This document shows positions 12,146-22,940 of a stretch of DNA of 64,000 nt, in pieces; position 1 is the stretch's first letter; the number at the start of each line of letters is the position of its first letter. The notes below the pieces were generated by a model that was given only the letters and a program-made list of their open reading frames with translations, made no database searches and had not been told where the DNA came from. The stretch covers positions 22,552,074 through 22,616,073 of the forward strand of contig CM060849.1 in the NCBI GenBank assembly GCA_030737835.1, read 5' to 3'. The translations under genes were made by a program, and so were the position numbers. The DNA comes from Acorus gramineus. Its lineage: Eukaryota > Streptophyta > Magnoliopsida > Acorales > Acoraceae.

Positions 12146-12686
12146 TAAGCCGGTCATTTATCAGAAAAAATATTTGTTATCGATCTAAATTCATATCTAA
12201 AAATGTAGAAAATATCTGATATCTAAAAATTTGTATCCGTATCCAAACAAAATAATCCGTATTAAAAATTTTTCAGATTGATCCGAAAAATATCCGTATC
12301 CCAACTGTTATTTTATTTATATATGTTTGAATTAGTTTCAACCCTTAGATGAAAATCTAATGGTTCATGATCTATGACAAAACACAAACCTATTTAACCA
12401 TGTTGAATACTTATTTAACTATATTAAGATTTGTGTTTTTATGTCTTTAGTTGATACCTATTTAACCATGTTAGGACTTAAGATTTTATAAATTTTTTAT
12501 ATTTTAATATGATTCAGATATTTCTGATATTATCTGAATCCATATCCGAATTTTCGAATCAGATAAGGGTATGTGTTTTAGAATATCCGTCGGACATCGG
12601 ATACGGATATTTTTTCAGATATCCAATTCAAATACGGATACGGATATGGACTTATCCGATCCGTATCCGTCTGATTGACAAGCCTA
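12146..12686. mobile_element. hAT family A element (TAAGCCTGTCAAT ends), nested in MULE-1
   Basis: The left end is TAAGCCGGTCATTTATC. The right end is CTGATTGACAAGCCTA. Both are close to the family ends TAAGCCTGTCAATYRTCCG and GATTGACAGGCTTA. Both terminal regions are packed with ATCCGTATCCG/CGGATACGGAT words in opposite orientation. The flanking 8-mers do not match, so age or mutation has erased the duplication. No transposase frame is present. Confidence 0.7.
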
Positions 12687-12814
12687 ATATTTGTATATGA
12701 CTAAATATATATAGTGGGGTTGGTTTGAAAAAATAAAAAAAATTGTTGGGTGGGTTTGAAAATGGGGTGGGCTGCTTAAGTTGTGGGGTTGTAATAACCG
12801 CACCCTTCTTGAAT

Positions 12815-14154
12815 AAGCAACAAAGTCGAGGCCCAAAGATTTTCCAAGTTAAAGATTACCTCATTGCGCATAAGTCAATCTCATCAAATGTGTGATATCA
12901 TTATGTTTCTTCCAGATTCCTCAATTCAATTTCAATCAAGATATCATCTTTAATTACTTTATTTTACGTTGCACTTTTTTTTGTCCAACAGATTCCTGCC
13001 ATTTTGTCATGTTTTATAATAATTAAAAATATATAAAAAAATGAATTCAATTTATTTGAATTTTTTTTTTTCTACTCGTGTATTTTATTAAACAAAATAT
13101 ATTACTTCAGCTAATTGACCACTATAATCCACCCAATCGATTTCACATGGGTCTATATATCGAATCGCATGTCATCACTTTCTATAAATTAAAAGGTCTA
13201 TATGTTAAATTATTTTTCACATTTTATAAATCATTATCCACATCTCATTCATTTTTTATCCATAATTTATCCATGTCACCAAAAAAAAGTATTTTATTAC
13301 TTTTTTCAACTAAAATAACTATAAACACAACTGAACAAAAAATAATAATTTATTCTTTATCCATATACTAACAATTATCTACCGGATAATAACTTATGTG
13401 ACTAACCAAACGGCTACTATAGAGTTATATATATATTTCTATTTATAATTATTTATTATCATTGCGACATCAGGTTTTGGAAGAAAGACTTTGAAGATCA
13501 TTATAAAAAGTAGATTTTCTTAGCTAGATACAAGAACTATCACATTTCATTATATTTGCAAATTTGTTTACTTCACACATGCATGTTCATATTCAATAAA
13601 ACAGGAAAATGAATGTAAATCTCTAATAAAGAAAAAATATTGTAATTTTCAAAACAATTAAATTGTAATATAATGATCTGAATTATTACATACATTATTT
13701 TATATTCGAATATGTACAATTTTTTTTTGGTAGTACTAGAATGCAGAGAAATAATCCAAATAACCTGACTGGTTCAAACAATGAGAGTGCTTTCAATCAA
13801 ATTATCAAGAATAACCAAGAAAATGAACTCCAGCTGGTTGTGGTTCTCACTCAAATCATAAAAAATAAACAAGGAAACGAAGAAGAACAGCAGCTAGTTG
13901 GACAACAATTACAGGATGCAAGCATACACTCATACTACAAATAATGATACAAGGGGTCCAAGAAAAAAAATTTACAAGTACCACTGCAAAACAACTCCAA
14001 CCTTTCTGCATGAGTTTTCTCGATCAAATACATGTCCCAAGTGCAGAAACATCGTACACAGTGTCGCCATCCATCAGCGTGTCCTCCCTCTCCTACAATA
14101 AGCAAGAGCATTGCATAAGCTACATGTTTGTATGTTTATCATGTGTAATTAAGG
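12815..14154. other. Non-genic AT-rich interval
   Basis: No recognisable gene. Short open frames at 13078-13371 and 13741-13944 are low-complexity (I/K/N/Q-rich) and not convincing. Confidence 0.5.
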
Positions 14155-14575
14155 TAGCATTTGGAAACTAGATTTCACTTGAAGCTGCTTCTGAAACTGG
14201 ATTCCCAATTTGTTGGATCCCTGAAAGCTCTTTTTTATGGTTTACAACTAATTAAAGGTGTGTTTGGAAATGAGTTTGGACAGCTTTTAAAGATTCTGCT
14301 TTTGTAGGAATCATACTTAATCCAAACTCATTTACAAAAACCGCTAACGATATCAGGTTTGACAAAAAAAAAAAACCTCTTACTTATAAAAAAAAATAGC
14401 TTTCCAGAAATCTAACAAAATATGATTCCTGGAAGTTGTTTTCAAAAGTTGCAAAATTGTGTTTGACCTCTTAGAAAAGCTATGACCATCTGGGGCGTAT
14501 GAAACACTTTTGGGCCACTTTGATTCCTAGTTTCCTACAAAAGAATAATAAACCAAAACATGTTTCCAAACGCTA
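14155..14575. mobile_element. MITE-like element with TAGCRTTTGGAAAC ends
   Basis: The left end is TAGCATTTGGAAACTAG and the right end, read inward, is TAGCGTTTGGAAACATG. The intervening 420 bp has no coding capacity and holds further TTTGGAAA words. Flanking duplications are not clear, so the superfamily (hAT or PIF/Harbinger) is undecided. Confidence 0.5.
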
Positions 14576-14956
14576 TTTAAGACTGGAATTCTACAATCCA
14601 ATCAAGAAGTTAACGTGTATCATTGAATGGCACACTTGACATGCATTGAAACTACTTACTAGTGTTCCAGTGTTACCTCAAAACATTCTCCTAGGTATTG
14701 GACTTTCTTTTACGTTAATGCAGGCAGCTTATTAAACAAATGTTCTATGGCATAAGGTTGTGACCTGGGATGCACATCTGTTTACGGTATCTGTGGTAGG
14801 CTGTCCCATACCTACCTTCAGACCTGGTATAATAGAATTCTCTTATAATGGCTTTGATTTAAAAGACAAAAAAAAAAAACTCTGAAAGCCAGGTTCCGAG
14901 CAGTCATCCATTAAATACCCCTAGTAGTATCTAAACAATGTGATACTGATCAGCAT

Positions 14957-15508
14957 ATGGAAGATTCAAAAGATCAACAGGGCCTTATAAGTCAACAGAA
15001 AAAGGGAACAAAGAGTTTCATGCAGAATTATGAAAGTCAGTCTCAGGTTTGGTATGGTTTCCACTTCCCAAATAGTGTAGTCGAGCATATATTGAGTTTG
15101 TGCTTTGAAAGGATGTGTAAAGAAAGTGGGTTTCTTATAAAACCAATTAGAGAAATGCCATGCACCCCCCACATTTCAACACCAAATAAACAGAATTGTT
15201 TATCAATTGAAAATCCTAATTTAACATCATGTCATGGTTCAAGAGGAACACATTTAAAAGTAAAGCCAGGGCATAAAATTATAATTGAACCAAATAATAA
15301 CAAAGAAGATGAGAAACAAGTAAAAATGCAAGTGACCAAGTATAAAATAAAGTCTCAAAGCATCCATGCCCTGCAATCTAACCGTCATTTAAGAAGAAGA
15401 TACACAGAAATATCCAGGAGAAAAAAGAAAAAAACATGGATTCTTTATTTTATTAACTGCATCAGGAATGTTCATAAACCTAATGCCCACTTAAAGCCTA
15501 AGCATTAA
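14957..15508 (+). CDS. Unrecognised 183-codon open reading frame
   Basis: An uninterrupted frame of 183 codons, long for such AT-rich DNA, starting MEDSKDQQGLISQQKK. I do not recognise the product. It is rich in Lys, Asn, Gln and Ser, has no obvious signal peptide or membrane span, and ends in a basic half (RRRYTEISRRKKKK near residue 147). No intron signals or neighbours suggest a function. It lies about 1.2 kb beyond the 3' end of the ARR gene on the opposite strand. It may be a chance frame, or the antisense of a long 3' flank. Confidence 0.2.
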   Translation: MEDSKDQQGLISQQKKGTKSFMQNYESQSQVWYGFHFPNSVVEHILSLCFERMCKESGFLIKPIREMPCTPHISTPNKQNCLSIENPNLTSCHGSRGTHLKVKPGHKIIIEPNNNKEDEKQVKMQVTKYKIKSQSIHALQSNRHLRRRYTEISRRKKKKTWILYFINCIRNVHKPNAHLKPKH

Positions 15509-16725
15509 TTTCTTACACGATGATTTAATGGAGATGCAAATTCCATAACACATTTTTCAATTTGCTGAAGGTTTTATAGAAACTGCATATGGTTGTAAAT
15601 AATCTTGGTTTATGGACACTGGTCATATGCAAACATTTACAGCATGAAAGCAACAGAGTGATCCAAACTTGTTTTACAGAATCAAAAGACTTCAGAGGAA
15701 ATGTAATTATACGGGATAAGAATCTAGCAAATCAATACCATTGTTCTAGAAACACAAGCATAAGCAAGATGTAAAGAGCTTTACCTATCCTCTCTTCCAA
15801 TTATATTAAACATAACCCCCAGATAAACAAATTTTTTCAATGCCCAACCATAAGAGGTCCACTATATTTTAGTAGCCGACAGGAACAGCCGAGTAGAGCT
15901 TCAAAGTGACATTCAAGTCCCAACACCCTATGACACCATCAGGCCAATTTCTCATAAAGCTCAAAAAATAAATGCTTGTTCTTCATTGCCTACTTTCTCC
16001 ACTACTAATCATTCATACATCGGTCTTCCGGTCTGTCTTTTCACCTATTAGTTAATCTGCTTAACTCCTCCGATTGTAATGCTAAAAAAATCCTTGTACT
16101 AATACTTCGGCGCATACTCATAAGAATGACCAGACATTACTTTGGCATCTAATTTAACACAGAAATGATCTGACATAGCATCTAATGCCCAAGCTCTGTC
16201 CAGATTGAAGGGACAACTCTTGTGAAGTTTCTGAGAGTGAGATGTTTTTAACATGTATGGTGCGAAGGCTATCCTATCATGCTATAACTAGCTGAGACCA
16301 TATACCGAGGTATAAGTTTTAGACCTCTTTGAAGGTGATAAAACATCATCCTATACACGTGGACACCTATATTTCTTAGAAATTTATTAATTTGGGTATT
16401 TATATGTAGATAATCGAAGATGATACACCAAATTGCTAGAGTACAACCATAGAGACAACAAAATATGTTTTCGACATGACCAAGAAATCATATATAGACT
16501 TATATCTAAATATGAGCCTAAACTAGGTGAGAAGATAGGGAGCAGAAACTTCCACTGTTGAGACACCAACAATTAGCATCACAAATTACTTCCATCCAAT
16601 ATTTCGTTATATTTTTCATTGGGGGACTTTCATCTTTAATTAATGTCAACCCATGATTACCTGTTAGACTGATTAAAAGTGTTCTATTATTTTCTATTTT
16701 TTATTTAGATCATGTAGTATTCAAA
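15509..16725. other. 3' flank of the ARR gene
   Basis: No gene recognised. It probably includes the 3' UTR of the minus-strand response regulator. Small minus-strand coding-like patches near 15880-15960 and 16110-16240 have no supporting homology that I can name. Confidence 0.4.
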
Positions 16726-19700
16726 TCACCATACATCCTCACACTGCTTATCTAAGAATCTTATCTTATCTTCTAGCCCATCTGCACTTGTTCGTTGCTT
16801 ATCAAAGAGAAGGCCTAAACATTCATTCACCCAAAAGAGTACTGGCTTCTTGTCAGTTGCGAGTTTTCGATTTTTCAAGAGTAAAAAATAATTATATTTG
16901 TGATAATGATCAAAGAAATGAAGAACGGTGAACAAAGAATATGACAAAAAAAAAGGAGGATTACCATACCCGTTTGATTATGGCACTCATCAATTCATCA
17001 AATGAACTGTATCCACTAGGATTGAAACCATTCTGTTGTGGCTTAGCATTGTCCATTATGTAGCCTCCTCGTAACTTCACCAGGAGGTCAGTATTTGACT
17101 GTTGGACCTCAGAGTGTGGGACGACGAATGAGGCTCCACCATTTGATTGATCCCTTACAGCAATTTCAATCCTACTGTTGTGGACTGCATTATTTTGTCC
17201 CGTATTCTGGCTGGTAGGAGTAGCAATACCATGATGAGTGAAGTGAGAGCTAATGGAAGGATTAAAAATCACATCTTCTTTGTGGGAACGTTCTTGTCCA
17301 CGGTCAACCCATTTTGACCTTAAACTGTTGACTTTATTAGGTGGAGCATTGTTACCACCACTTCCGATATTCCCAAATCTTGTGTTTTCATTGACATTTC
17401 CAGACAGATATTGAGAACCCATGCCAAGTGAACTGGACTGAACTTGCAGACCTCTTTCTGTCATTGAATCATGCAATGGTGCTACTGTTCCATTGCCAGG
17501 AGGAGAGAATCCATCAGAGTGACCCACAATATGTGGGACCATGGTTGAAATATCATTCCTCATGTTGACAGGAGACGACATATCTTGATTCAGAGGTGTA
17601 GACATCGGCAAAGGATTCGCTGAATATCCAGTTAATGAAACAGCACTCGGCCATGTCTCTTTACATCTCCCAGTATCAGGTCGATGGGAGGAAACCCCAA
17701 CATTTATCTCAAAGGGGTCTGCCTTCAAACTTGGAACCTCAGTGGAAGTTTGATTCCTCACTCCCCTGCCTTGTATTTTCTGCTGGTTTGCTTGTAAAAC
17801 CAAAGGGTTTTCTGCTACATTAAGAAAAGGACTCTTGCAGTTTGCAGCCCCCACACCATTGTTGGAGAAACTATAGGTACCACTTATTTGTTTTTGTGGA
17901 AAGGCCGAGAAATCATCCAGAAGCTTGTGTTGTTCTTGCAATTGGTCAAAATCCAGAGTGACAGGCATTCCTTGAAGCAAATTTGTGTTTTGGTTCCCCG
18001 AGAAGGTGATGCATGGTAGCTTTACATGATCATTAATCGCATTGCCCATGTTCGGAGCACAATTCAGTTGAACATGTTCAGAGGAAGAGAACCCGCGGAA
18101 TTGCAAAGCAGGTGCACAGTTTAATCCACTGATAGCCCCATCACCTGCTTGGAAAGAGGCAAGGGAGGGTAGTTGCCCTGAACCAGCCAATGCATGAAAG
18201 CTTCCTAGCCCTCCGAGTGAACCGATGGGCAAATAAGAGGCATCTTTACTTCCAAAAGCTGCAACAAAATTTGCTTGTTGGTTTGCCATTGAACCCACTC
18301 TTTTCAGGTAGAGCCTATACTTCTGCAATCACAAAATGGAATCATCAGCTTCAAATTGAAAACAGTTTGTCAGTTCCACCAAAACTCATGTAACTAAATA
18401 GGGTAAAAGGATGATGCCTGAAGATGGCTTGCGACGTTCTCTCTGGTAAGCTTGTCGACATTCATAAGATCCAGAATCCTCTTGGGCACAGCCTCTACAA
18501 AATGATACAACAAGAAAAAAAAAATGTTTACACAAGTGAACAAAATTAAAGATTTTTTTGTCTACAAAGACGAAGGATTTTGTGATGACACAATAGAACT
18601 TACTGTCAACGCCTAATTGGTTAACAGCAGCAACAAATTTTCGGTGCAGTTCCACGGTCCAAACGACCCTTGGCTTTTTCTGTGCACTTGGATCTTCAAC
18701 TTCATGCTCGTTTTCCTCCCAATCATCTTCTTCATCTTCATTTTGATCCTTCCTTTTCTTGTTCGATTTTCCTTTCGAGTCGGCCAATTCCACAGCAACA
18801 GAATCTTGTGTGGTTTCACATGTTCCTAACTGAAGCCTTTCAGCTTCTTCATGCTGCCCAAGATTATTGCAGTGCCTAGGATCAGGTTTCTTCTTCCTCA
18901 TCACATGTTGCCAGATGTTCCGGAGCTCCTCGAGCCGGACTGGTTTTATTAGATAATCACAAGCACCATGTGTGATTCCCTTCATCACCGTTTTGGTTTC
19001 GCTATTCGCTGACAACACTGCATTCCAAAAGTAAATACCAAAATTCAGCACATGTTACATTTGAACTGACACTATGAATTACAGAGAATGATTATGTTTG
19101 CTACAGTTAATATTCCATCTAAAAAAACACAACAGAGAGAAATTTTTAAATTTTTCAACATAACTGGTTTTCTCAAATCAACTAATGACTATGACTTGGG
19201 AAGGCTTTTCCTATGACCGCTTGAACTAAACTGATGGCATTTGAAATTAAACCAAATATATCATTGGCAGATGGGTTATCAGATGTCCTCATGAATTTGA
19301 CTGTTCACGAATTACTTTTTTTTCACAATTTTTCCTTTTGAAAGCCCAATTTTTCCTATTGAAATTAGAAATAAACGAACAACAGGAAATGATCCACCAC
19401 TCACTTATTACAGGCAGATCCATTTCAAGCCCCACGAGCTCGAGTAGCTTGAAACCATCCATGTCCGGCATATGAACATCGCTGATAACCAGGTCAAACT
19501 TATCTTTGTTTTCCCTCAACAGCTTCAGTGCATGCCTTGCTTGATTGGTAGTCACAACTGCATAAAACCATACAGATCTCTTCACTTCCACTCACCTTTA
19601 CAACTAATACACATAAAGATCATCACTGAAATGAAGCTCACCAGAGTTTAAAATTTTATATGAGAAATACTTCATAATAGTTCAAAATAAATGACAAAAT

Positions 19701-20205
19701 CAAATTAAAGAAAAAAACATGTATTATCTTTGTAACAAGTGATGTTGGAATACAAAACCCAACTGCCCAAACATTCAAAATCAGATCCAAAAGCCCCATT
19801 TTTTCCGCAGCAAATATGTTACACGGTAATTGGAGAATCCATGACAAACTTGTCTGCTCAAAAATCGGAAGTGATCTAAAAAAATACATTTTAGACTCCA
19901 AAACTCATAAAATCTCATATATACATCAAGTCTAAAAAAACAACAACACAACCGAAAAAAAATGAAAACAAATTTTTTTCAATGAATCAAAGAAATACCC
20001 ACCTGTCAAACTCAAGTTTTTTTAAAAAAAACGAAAACTTGGGTGAGATCAAACCTCTGTATTGGCATCGGCGGAGCAAAGTCTCAAGCAATCTGAGGCA
20101 AGTCGGATCATCGTCCACGGCGAGGACACGCATGCCGATCGGAAACCGATCTCCGGCTCCTCCACCGTCACCTCCGACGCTGACCCACTGATTCTCCACC
20201 GTCAT
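16726..20205 (-). CDS. ARR12: Type-B two-component response regulator, ARR10/ARR12-like
   Basis: Nuclear transcription factor at the end of the cytokinin phosphorelay. It receives phosphate from AHP proteins and activates type-A ARR and other targets. Exons are 20055-20205, 19405-19557, 18604-19017, 18418-18494, 16970-18322 and, tentatively, 16726-16797, about 739 residues with closing phases. The receiver domain spans about residues 25-140, with acidic D31-D33, phospho-acceptor D77 in [12 protein letters not shown] and K126 in LIKPV. The basic stretch NKKRKDQ is a likely nuclear signal. The GARP/Myb-like domain (about 213-270) runs from [15 protein letters not shown] to [15 protein letters not shown]. 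The long C-terminal region is Q/N/S-rich and contains [15 protein letters not shown], a block typical of the ARR10/ARR12 clade. Intron 4, after SHLQ, has a GC donor (CAG|GCATCA). The last exon (acceptor GATAAG|CAACGA, ending in EDVW) does not resemble the usual ARR-B tail and is uncertain. Confidence 0.93.
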
Positions 20206-20700
20206 CTTCCAAGAAACCCCAATTCCTCAAACAACTCTTTTGAAGATACCCACCAAAAAAAAAAAAGAGTAAAACCCTCTCTCACTCTGCAGGACCCATC
20301 AAAAGATTCATGATTTCAACAGTACCCAGAGAGACCCGCTTGAAAAAAACACACTTTTAGATCAAGTTCTGAAGGTCCCCATCAAAACCCAGAAGGGAAT
20401 TCTAATTGTAGAGAGAGGGGGGGGGGGTCATAATTGTGTTTTCAGAGAAGCAAAGATGGAAAGTGTTTGACAGAAAGGAATGTCTGATGGAGAAGGGGGA
20501 AGAGTCAAAATGAGGAAAGGCAAACAACAGAAGCTTAAATCAATACAGAGAGACCTTCAATTCTTCAAAATTAAAACTCTCTCTCTTTGTCTCTGCTTTT
20601 GCTGTATATTTGTTTCATATATGATTATTATTTCACAGTGGAAAAGCAAGCAGAGGTGACAGAGAGGGGGGGGGGGGGGGGGGGTTGTTATTGAAAAAGC
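20206..20700 (-). promoter_or_regulatory. 5' leader and proximal promoter of the ARR gene
   Basis: Purine/pyrimidine-skewed sequence directly upstream of the start codon, with CTCTCTCTTTGTCTCT near 20576 on the plus strand, a 10-nt G run (20423-20432 area) and a 19-nt G run (20666-20684). On the gene's strand these are C runs in the leader or core promoter. No clear TATA box was assigned. Confidence 0.45.
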
Positions 20701-22004
20701 TGGAATCTAGTCCACGAACCTCAACCAGTGTTACCGGGTCGATTCGTCCTTGAATTATTTTTTACAGCTTTTGCTATTATATTCATGGGTAACTACCGGT
20801 AAGGTTAGCTAAATCAGTTTTAAACAAAGATGCTCCGGAAAATACGAGTACATATAATTAATTGGTTTAGTCTCTGAATTGTTTTAATAAATATATTAAA
20901 ATAAATCTTTATAAAATATAAAAAATGTGATTTAATCCTTTTGAGGACGAAGATGCCCCTACATTTTTTAGAAAATTTTCATGTTGTTATATACTCACTA
21001 ATGATTAAAAAAATAAAAATTGATATAGCTCCCTGAAAATTTATGGAAATAAAAAAAAGATCTATATAAAATCAGTAAATCCCCTTAAATCAACCACACA
21101 TTTAGTAAGTGTATTACAGTAATTTATTAAGTAAATTTTATAATGATATCATAGTTAAAATCCAATCACATATCTTATTAGTTTAGGTTACTGTACAGAC
21201 CTAGGAAGATTTATCAATTTTTATAGTCATTTTCTGATTTTTAAAAGTTTCTAGAGAGCTATATCGATTTTTTAAAAATAAGGGATGTGAGCATTTTGAT
21301 AACTTTTTAATGTTTAATTAGGGTTAATCAGGTACCTGATTAGTCGGGGTAACAATAGAGATTGAAATGATATTTTTCTAATAACATAGAAATTTATAAT
21401 AATTTTTTAATTTTACATAGACTACTGTTGATATAGCTAATTTTTTAAAGTGTTCTGTCGATTTTTCCCTGTATATTTATATATTTGGCATGCTTTGAAT
21501 TTGTTTTCTCGACTTTCAGTTTGTGGGGTTAAAAATTGACCAAAGAGAGTCTGCACAGCTGCACTTGCAATGTGTGGGTGGGGGAGGAGGTGTTTTTGCA
21601 TTTAACACCTAACACCTTCTGATTCGCAAGTTTAACCCATTTTTTTTAGAATAGGGACATTGGTGCACACAATCCTTCTTTGCTGCATTGCATACAATCT
21701 TTTTTTACTAATGAGTTATATATTTTGATAGGTACCGATACACCCGGTTTGCTTGTAGGCCCTTTATAATTTTCATGTCACTTACACAAAATATGAAATC
21801 GACATATAATATACAATAATGTAAAATATATATACTTTTTTTTTTTATAAATAAATGTATTTCATTAATAAAGTATGTATTTAAAAAATCAAAAAGTGTG
21901 CGGGATTGTAAATGTACAGCTAAAAAGACTAAATGTAACACGTTTCACACTTCAATAGGTAAAACATCTAGTTTTATAATTTATTAGTAAAGTGATTTTA
22001 CATA
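20701..22004. other. Non-genic AT-rich interval upstream of the ARR gene
   Basis: No gene. The stretch 21170-21340 contains phrases (GAGCTATATCGATTTTTT, AAGGGATGTGAGCATTTT) that recur at 24230-24380, so both are parts of an unclassified dispersed repeat. Confidence 0.5.
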
Positions 22005-22931
22005 GGGAAAATTTTCAAATTAACTTTAATTATATAATTAATATTAAAAATAACATTTCTCAAAAATTATTTGTAAAAGTGACCCTCTACCCTTTTTTAT
22101 CATTTATCATTTGAGTATGCCACATCAGTGCCACCTCACTCTTTTTAAATGTTCTTTAAATGCCTTTTTGAAAGTATTTAATGCAGCAATAATGACGTAT
22201 CCCAAACATCCGGTATTCATGGACTCCTTATATCACTTTTATCATATTAGATAAATTAAATATCTATTTCATTGTTCCATTAATCAATGTTAGGTATCTA
22301 TGAATTTGATTTATGATGTGAAAATTATAAAAAAATTCTAACTAATGTGAACTTGTAAATTTTGTTACTAACTTGCACTCAATTTTATATGTTATAAGAC
22401 TGGGAGTCTTCATTTCATCTCAAGTTGAGAGGAAAACACACACACAATCATCGAAAACTCTCTGTTTTTATATCTCTCTACAATCAAATTTGAAACATGA
22501 TTGGATCTCCCAATTTATTTTAGAATAATATTTATATCCTAAATTTGCATTAAAAAATTTGACTAAATAAATATAATTATTAAGGGATAATCTCTAAAGA
22601 AATTTCTTAAAATTTAGAAATAGTTAAATTCTACTTTTGTTTCAAAAAATCTTATTTGATTTATTTTAAATTAAATTTGAGAGATAATAAGAATTTAATG
22701 AGATTAGAGTAATCAATGGCATGGGACCCACATGCATGTAAGTTTCTTTCTTTAGATGGTGATGGTCATTAAACAAATGAAAAAATAGAATTGTGAGGTG
22801 ACGTTGATGTGGATTAGTCATATGGTCAAAAAAATAAAAAAAAAAGTAGAGGGTCACTTTTGTAAATAATTGCTGGGAAAGATTATTTTTAACATTAATT
22901 ATATAATTAAGGTTAATTTGAAAAAATTCTC
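22005..22931. mobile_element. MULE-3, 927-bp non-autonomous element with long terminal inverted repeats
   Basis: Flanked by a perfect 9-bp duplication TTTTACATA (21996-22004 and 22932-22940). The left end is GGGAAAATTTTCAAATTAAC and the right end, read inward, is GAGAATTTTTTCAAATTAAC. The arms continue for roughly 95 bp at high similarity (through AAAAGTGACCCTCTAC on the left and AGAGGGTCACTTTTG on the right) and more weakly to about 160 bp. There is no coding capacity. A 9-bp duplication with long arms fits the Mutator superfamily. Confidence 0.85.
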
Positions 22932-22940
22932 TTTTACATA

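Larger units (their letters stand above)
7761..12805. mobile_element. MULE-1, 5.0-kb Mutator-like element carrying a decayed PMD gene
   Basis: The ends are inverted repeats beginning GGGTGCGGTTATTACCACC (left) and, inward from the right, GGGTGCGGTTATTACAACC, extending with lower identity through C/A-rich sequence. The flanks are TTCTTAAAT (7752-7760) and TTCTTGAAT (12806-12814), a 9-bp duplication with one change, as expected for Mutator-like insertion. Contents from the left: a CT-rich block (7930-8060), a 90-bp hairpin minisatellite (8430-9211), two exon-like blocks of a minus-strand Plant Mobile Domain gene (9611-10138), about 1.8 kb of intron-like AT-rich DNA, a GC-rich leader-like block (11940-12130), and a nested hAT element (12146-12686). 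No MuDR-type transposase was recognised. It is therefore either non-autonomous or a PMD-carrying MULE that has lost its transposase. Confidence 0.75.
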
